Positions 4,561 through 5,516 of a stretch of 5,516 bases of DNA are shown piece after piece. The first letter of the stretch is position 1. Every line of letters starts with the position of its first letter. Made by a program: the position numbers and the translations under genes. Source of the stretch: Desulfobacterales bacterium. GTDB lineage: Bacteria > Desulfobacterota > Desulfobacteria > Desulfobacterales > 4be13. The stretch covers positions 1 through 5,516 of the forward strand of contig JAOZRQ010000452.1 in NCBI GenBank assembly GCA_029940115.1, in the 5' to 3' direction. The notes beneath the pieces are model-generated. The model did not search any database. It had not been told where the DNA came from and worked only from the letters and a program-made list of their open reading frames with translations.

Positions 4561-5280
4561 TTATTCACCGGGCCACATTTTTTGTTTTTCCCGTCTCATC
4601 CGCCTTTTGTCCTTCTCCTTGGCGGCCTTTTTGCGGTTCTGTTTCTTACGCTCCTTGTCTTCTGTCAGGTCAGGAAAAAAGCTCCCTGGCGTCTTTGGTT
4701 CCGGTTTTTTCATCTCTGCCTTCTCTTTGGGGATAGGCGGGCCGGTGAAGCCGTCCGAAGGGATGAAATCGGCGAGAAAAAGGGTCTCCCCTGCTTGATG
4801 GAATACAACCCCCGCGTCTGCCGATGCCCGGGTCTGGACGGTCAGGAGGATCGGAGACGAGTCGGCCCGTCTCCCCATCCGTTCTGCCATCTTCTGGTTT
4901 GATGAGAGGATCACTTGGGGGTATCCTTGGGGAAATATCCCTTTTTCCAGGACAACCCGGTGGGCCTTCCTTCGGACACAGGTGTAAAGAAGCTTGGGAA
5001 GGTCGGTGGCAAGGCCCTGTTTGGGCAGGCGGTCCCGGTTTTTGGCGCGGATCCGATGGTCGTCCATTTCAATGGGGGGATTCGGCAAGGTGACCCTCAC
5101 CTCCTCAATGGCCCCTCGGCGGGCATAGCGCCACCCCTCCACCTCGCCGACCGCCTTCAGCAATTCCTTTATCTTGACATAGCCGTCCTGATCCAAGATC
5201 AGGCCGAACTCGTCAGGCCTGCGCTCCAGAATATAGGACAAAAATTTGGCCAACTGTTCGGGGGATCGTTGTTTGCCCAT
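4561..5280 (-). CDS. kptA: KptA/Tpt1-like RNA 2'-phosphotransferase family protein, altered active site
   Basis: Tpt1/KptA enzymes move an internal RNA 2'-phosphate onto NAD+; the bacterial role is unclear. The protein is 239 aa. Residues 8-80 match the family's winged-helix lobe (AKFLSYIL, FGLILDQDGYVKI, IRA at 77-79). Residues 95-175 match the NAD lobe (LPKLLY, ILSS, GRR at 136-138, PILLTV). The usual Arg-His after the FLSxxL segment is E19-R20, the YHGT motif is Y99-TCV, the HLS motif is ILS, and the QGHS-like stretch is NRDR. The arginines of IRA (R78) and G-x-R (R138) remain. A Lys/Arg-rich tail (185-239) extends beyond the normal family length. The start at 5280 has GAGG 8 nt upstream. 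It is collinear with tRNA-Lys. Family membership is fairly sure; classical activity is doubtful. Confidence 0.82.
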   Translation of the reverse strand: MGKQRSPEQLAKFLSYILERRPDEFGLILDQDGYVKIKELLKAVGEVEGWRYARRGAIEEVRVTLPNPPIEMDDHRIRAKNRDRLPKQGLATDLPKLLYTCVRRKAHRVVLEKGIFPQGYPQVILSSNQKMAERMGRRADSSPILLTVQTRASADAGVVFHQAGETLFLADFIPSDGFTGPPIPKEKAEMKKPEPKTPGSFFPDLTEDKERKKQNRKKAAKEKDKRRMRREKQKMWPGE

Positions 5281-5281
5281 C

Positions 5282-5440
5282 TCAGAAACCTCGCTTGACC
5301 AGATGACGCATATCTGATAACTGCTTATCCATTGCCATTAAGTTAAAGAAACCCGGTTTCTCTTTCAGTGTCACCTCATCAAAGGAGGACCGCCCCATTT
5401 TTTCAGAAGCGAAACCGGGTTTCTCTCTTAATGATCCCAT
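5282..5440 (-). other. possible small upstream frame ending 1 nt before kptA (52 aa)
   Basis: A frame starting MGSLREKPGF ends ...MRHLVKRGF with TGA at 5284-5282, one base before the kptA ATG. It is open further upstream to the window edge. The last 18 codons (from ATG at 5338, MAMDKQLSDMRHLVK) look protein-like and contain the kptA ribosome-binding site, so translational coupling is possible. The earlier part is built from the GAAACCCGG palindromes (REKPGF, KEKPGF) and no start has a convincing Shine-Dalgarno sequence. It may be the decayed end of an upstream gene or chance. Confidence 0.22.
5347..5425. repeat. AGAAACCCGGTTTCT inverted pair upstream of kptA
   Basis: AGAAACCCGGTTTCT near 5347 is mirrored by GAAACCGGGTTTCT near 5411. 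Each arm is itself nearly palindromic. The pair belongs with the GAAACCCGGC hairpins at 4155-4280, so the same motif family flanks kptA and tRNA-Lys on both sides. Confidence 0.7.
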
Positions 5441-5463
5441 GCCTCTGGCAGAGGCGCGATCAT
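5431..5463. repeat. nested hairpin ATGATC/GATCAT with GCCTC/GAGGC
   Basis: ATGATC and GATCAT pair outside, and GCCTC and GAGGC pair inside around a TGGCA loop. A second small hairpin, ATGCCAA/TTGGCAT, follows at 5468-5484. Neither has a T-run, so they are not typical terminators. Nothing else is evident between them and the window edge. Confidence 0.55.
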
Positions 5464-5479
5464 GGTTATGCCAATTTTT

Positions 5480-5516
5480 GGCATCATTTATGAAAAGTTT
5501 GTAGTTCCGCCTCTCG
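5480..5516. repeat. PPLGG-type palindrome, copy D (cut by window end)
   Basis: GGCATCATTTATGAAAAGTT continues with TGTAGTTCCGCCTCTCG up to the last base. It matches the outer arm and left core of copy A, including the GGCATC edge. The right half lies outside the window. Confidence 0.75.

Overview
The window is bacterial chromosome with about 48% gene-free, repeat-rich spacer. Every recognisable gene is on the minus strand. It carries ssrA (tmRNA), an orphan 54-codon frame, a secreted DsbA/ScsC-like thiol oxidoreductase, dihydrolipoamide dehydrogenase (lpdA), a tRNA-Lys(CUU) and a divergent KptA/Tpt1-like protein. The tmRNA tag ADDYEYALAA, the sigma70-type promoters, the LpdA sequence and the interspersed palindromes that translate as 'VPPLGG..PPKGG' suggest a deltaproteobacterium (Desulfobacterota, sulfate-reducer type). 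This placement is an inference from pattern memory; no search was run.

Layout: 39-392 ssrA with a consensus promoter at 438-466. 393-809 holds that promoter, three short CGGATT/AATCCG hairpins and one complete 149-bp palindromic element (610-758), with no convincing gene. 810-974 small unknown frame. 1015-1785 DsbA-like gene. 1786-2194 is a repeat mosaic: a ~100-bp inverted repeat, a 47-bp copied fragment of lpdA, a degenerate inverted repeat and six 14-bp tandem units that run into the lpdA stop codon. 2195-3643 lpdA. 3644-4331 is gene-free, with three copies of the PPLGG palindrome, one CGGATT hairpin, a 40-bp direct repeat, two tandem GAAACCCGGC hairpins and a strong terminator. 4332-4408 tRNA-Lys. 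4409-4560 holds the tRNA promoter and a tandem duplication of the tRNA 5' half plus promoter. 4561-5280 KptA-like gene. 5281-5516 holds more hairpins and a truncated PPLGG palindrome.

The genes do not form one pathway. The DsbA-like protein (envelope thiol chemistry) and LpdA (cytoplasmic 2-oxoacid or glycine-cleavage complexes) are separate units divided by repeats. kptA and tRNA-Lys are collinear and appear to share the terminator at 4295-4330. The most unusual points are the loss of canonical Tpt1 active-site residues in the KptA-like protein, and the duplicated tRNA-Lys promoter driving a 27-nt internally deleted tRNA remnant beside it.
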